Source: Anaerolineaceae bacterium oral taxon 439
GTDB lineage: Bacteria > Chloroflexota > Anaerolineae > Anaerolineales > Anaerolineaceae
Reading direction: 5' to 3'
Length of the DNA stretch: 64,000 bases
Assembly (NCBI GenBank): GCA_001717545.1
Contig: CP017039.1
Location: 620,001-684,000, forward strand
Shown here: piece after piece, positions 61,801 to 64,000 of the stretch
Numbering within the stretch: position 1 is the stretch's first letter
Layout of the letters: every line of letters begins with the position of its first letter
The notes under the pieces: generated by a model
Database searches by the model: none
The model's input: only the letters and a program-made list of their open reading frames with translations
What the model was told of the DNA's origin: nothing
Program-made: the position numbers and the translations under genes

Positions 61801-63978
61801 ATGAATTACAGTGCAGATAAACCAATTGATACAGAAGAACAAGATTTATTAGGAAGATCAGTTTTTTCAAAACAGTTAGGAAAAGCAGTTTATGAATATA
61901 ATGCTAAAGATGGATTGGTGATAGGATTATTTGGAAAATGGGGAACTGGAAAGACGTCTGTTATTAATATGGCAGAAAATGAGATTGATAGACTTGCAAA
62001 AGAAGATGAAAACAAACCATTAATCATGAGATTTGTTCCGTGGAATTATTCTGATAAGGATAATCTCATTAGTTTGTTTTTTCAAAGTTTAAAAAATAAA
62101 ATAGAAGTTCAAGGTAACGAACAAATTAAAAATAAAGTAGGAAAAGCATTGAGTGATTATGCGGGAGCTTTTGATGCATTATCGATTGTGCCAGTGGTCG
62201 GTTCAGGAGTTGCTGCAATGTTAAGGACTCTTGCTAAAGTACAAGGAACTAATCTTATGCAAGTTCCTGATTTGGATAAGACCAGAGAAAATCTTGAAGA
62301 GGAATTGATAAAAGCTGATAAAAAAATTATTATCGTAATTGACGATATAGACCGATTAACTAATTCACAGATTAGAGATATTTTTCAGCTAGTTAAACAG
62401 GTGGCGGATTTCCCTAATGTAATATATATATTGGTTATGGATAGAACCGTTGTTCGTCGTGCATTGACAGAGATGCATAACATAGATGGAAATGCATACT
62501 TAGAGAAGATTATTCAGGTTCCATTCGAACTTCCGGAATTACGAAAAACTAAATTGCACAATATTTTACTTATCAAGCTTGATCAAATTGTTCGTGATTT
62601 ACCTAAGGAAGTGGTATTAGATGAAAACTATTGGAGCAAAGTATTCACAAACTGCATAAGTCCATATATTAATACATTAAGAGATATAAATAGATTGGTT
62701 AATGCTTTTCAGTTTAGGTATGAGATGCTATATCAAGAAACTTCTTTTGAGGATATGTTAGGTATTACAACTCTTGAAGTATTAGAACCAGAATTGTATA
62801 AATGGATTTGCAATAATAAAGATGCTGTTTGTGGAGGACTTATGCATGGTTTGATATCAAGTATGGGTGATAAACCAGATTATTGTAAATTGTATCATGA
62901 TGAATTTGTAAGTATTGGAATAGATCCAAATGTGGCGATAAGATGTATTTCAACAATGTTTCCTGTATTTTCAAAAGACGTTGGCGAATATCAGTATGAT
63001 TATCAATCGATATCAGATATTAGAGCGAGCATGAGGGTTGCTCATGAAGGAAGATTTGAATTATATTTTATGCTTGACTTGGACGATATAAAAGTTTCTA
63101 GAAGCATAATAAATGCATGCATCTTTGAGCTTGATAGAAAAGCATTGTGTACAGCTATTGAAGAAATCAACAATAAGGGAGATATTATCTATTTTCTAGA
63201 AGAAATCAGATCGCTAAGTGATAAGATACCATATGGGCGTTTGTCCTTAATCGCATCTGTGCTGCTTGATTTACACGGGGGATTTAAAGGTGAGAATTCA
63301 AAGAGCATTTTTTCAAGAGCGGCATGTGATGTAGCTAATTATTTTATAGAAAATATTATAAAAAAACTTAATACAGAGAAAGAAAAATATCAAATTATTC
63401 GCGCTGCAATAGAAAAAGTTGATAAAAATGGATTAGCGGCAATGGCTAGAATTATAAACGGCATAGAACTCTCATACGGAAGATTAGCAGGGGGTTCAGA
63501 AAATAGGGATAAACAAGCTGTAAGTTTAGCGCATCTTGAAGAACTTGAAAAAATTTATGTAGAAAAAATTCGTATTATTACAAGTTCTGAATCGATATCG
63601 GATATAAATGGATTTGGTCATGCTTTTTATTTATGGGAGAATCTTGATGAAAATGGAGTGACAAAATATCTGAAAAAAATATTCAAATGTGAAGTAAATA
63701 AACTTAAATTTATTTGTTCTATGGCAAGTAGGTGGAATGGCACTAATGGTAGTGGTTGGGGTTTTTATTCAAAAAACTATGAAAAATACATTTCACAAGA
63801 TGAAGTTTATAATATCATACAAAGTTTTGACAAAAATAAGCTGCATGAGTTTACTGAAATTGAGCAAATCAAATTAGCTTCATTTGTTTTGAATTACCAG
63901 ACGAATGAAATGGACCATGTTAATGAACAAAAGGCACAGAAGCTTGTAAATCGATGGAAAGCAGGCGAAGTTGAATAA
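61801..63978 (+). CDS. KAP-family P-loop NTPase
   Basis: A 725-residue protein. Walker A GLFGKWGTGKTS is at about residues 42-53. A moderately hydrophobic stretch at about 125-147 lies between Walker A and B, as is usual for KAP NTPases. Walker B IIIVIDDIDRL is at about 176-186, followed by the sensor-like NVIYILVMDRTVV and the arginine-containing TLRDINRLVNAFQFRY. The C-terminal half is helical and unassigned. GGGAGAG precedes ATG 61801. Strongly AT-rich codons (ATA, AGA, TTA) differ from the host genes, which indicates transfer. KAP NTPases occur in anti-phage systems, including as the ATPase of Qat; the possible partner genes lie beyond the window. Confidence 0.85.
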   Translation: MNYSADKPIDTEEQDLLGRSVFSKQLGKAVYEYNAKDGLVIGLFGKWGTGKTSVINMAENEIDRLAKEDENKPLIMRFVPWNYSDKDNLISLFFQSLKNKIEVQGNEQIKNKVGKALSDYAGAFDALSIVPVVGSGVAAMLRTLAKVQGTNLMQVPDLDKTRENLEEELIKADKKIIIVIDDIDRLTNSQIRDIFQLVKQVADFPNVIYILVMDRTVVRRALTEMHNIDGNAYLEKIIQVPFELPELRKTKLHNILLIKLDQIVRDLPKEVVLDENYWSKVFTNCISPYINTLRDINRLVNAFQFRYEMLYQETSFEDMLGITTLEVLEPELYKWICNNKDAVCGGLMHGLISSMGDKPDYCKLYHDEFVSIGIDPNVAIRCISTMFPVFSKDVGEYQYDYQSISDIRASMRVAHEGRFELYFMLDLDDIKVSRSIINACIFELDRKALCTAIEEINNKGDIIYFLEEIRSLSDKIPYGRLSLIASVLLDLHGGFKGENSKSIFSRAACDVANYFIENIIKKLNTEKEKYQIIRAAIEKVDKNGLAAMARIINGIELSYGRLAGGSENRDKQAVSLAHLEELEKIYVEKIRIITSSESISDINGFGHAFYLWENLDENGVTKYLKKIFKCEVNKLKFICSMASRWNGTNGSGWGFYSKNYEKYISQDEVYNIIQSFDKNKLHEFTEIEQIKLASFVLNYQTNEMDHVNEQKAQKLVNRWKAGEVE

Positions 63979-64000
63979 GATAGTATAACTGTCAATTTGA

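Noticed and set aside
1-64000. tRNA, rRNA or CRISPR array
   Set aside because: No cloverleaf with a proper T-loop, no rRNA segments and no regularly spaced repeats were found by eye; a tRNAscan or Infernal run would be needed to be certain.

Overview
The window is a GC-rich bacterial chromosome segment, apart from a visibly AT-rich right end. It contains no rRNA, tRNA or CRISPR array that I could recognise. The gene content fits an anaerobic, fermentative, sugar-scavenging bacterium: a biotin-dependent sodium-pump decarboxylase module, PyrK-type dihydroorotate dehydrogenase, RNase J, energy-coupling factor (ECF) uptake, HrcA/CIRCE control and several carbohydrate ABC importers. An anaerobic Chloroflexota (Anaerolineae-like) host is my best guess, but this is inference and no marker here proves it. 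Translation starts are mostly ATG behind clear GGAGG-type ribosome binding sites. Several sigma70-like promoters with 17-bp spacing can be read.

Layout. 1-979: end of a GNAT acetyltransferase gene. 1082-7806: heat-shock operon hrcA-grpE-dnaK-dnaJ-prmA behind a promoter and a CIRCE operator, continuing into a DsrE/YedF-like gene with an in-frame TGA (candidate selenoprotein) and a HIT protein. 7974-8604: small SWIM and glutaredoxin-like genes. 8644-12081 (minus): pyrK-pyrD-pyrE-DUF523-fRMsr. 12208-13257: a beta-lactamase-fold protein that has lost its catalytic Ser/Lys. 13580-16065: CNNM-type protein, cdd, recO. 16331-18538: OadG, a carrier protein with two biotinyl domains, and OadB. 18621-20504: an AlbA_2 regulator flanked by 218-bp direct repeats of the oadB 3' end, then a truncated paralogue. 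20648-24418: metallo-beta-lactamase-fold protein, CbpA-type DnaJ, RNase J. 24467-25830: BglII/BstYI-like restriction gene with an MT-A70 methyltransferase.

25933-39013 holds two ribose-type ABC import loci. The first (minus) is divergent from an inositol-dehydrogenase-like oxidoreductase. The second is divergent from an IclR regulator and continues into a fucose/arabinose-isomerase-like enzyme, DhaK, DhaL and an RpiB-like isomerase. That set reads as a complete import, isomerise, phosphorylate, isomerise route for an unidentified short sugar. 39224-43971: a membrane glycosyltransferase-like protein, a four-domain S1 protein, a sugar-nucleotide epimerase and an ATC-hydrolase-like protein. 44133-50532: a probable sialic-acid locus (NanA, binding protein, two permeases, YesL/DUF624, N-acylglucosamine 2-epimerase) without its own ATPase. 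50652-51062: an ASCH gene broken by one stop codon. 51297-57629: an ECF transporter operon with an M20 hydrolase and a PF07090-type amidotransferase-like protein, with a strong palindromic operator at its promoter and a LacI-type gene after it. 57716-59527 (minus): exported M1 aminopeptidase.

59834-63978 is a decayed defence-type island. It holds a truncated HsdM, a KilA-N-type gene split by a 1,062-bp insertion sequence with an unusually long 25-bp target duplication, and an intact KAP-family P-loop ATPase running to the window edge.

Most worth following up: the UGTC selenoprotein candidate, the oadB-repeat/AlbA_2 integration, the DhaKL/RpiB sugar pathway, the ECF-M20-amidotransferase operon with its operator, and the KAP ATPase island, whose partner genes lie beyond the window.
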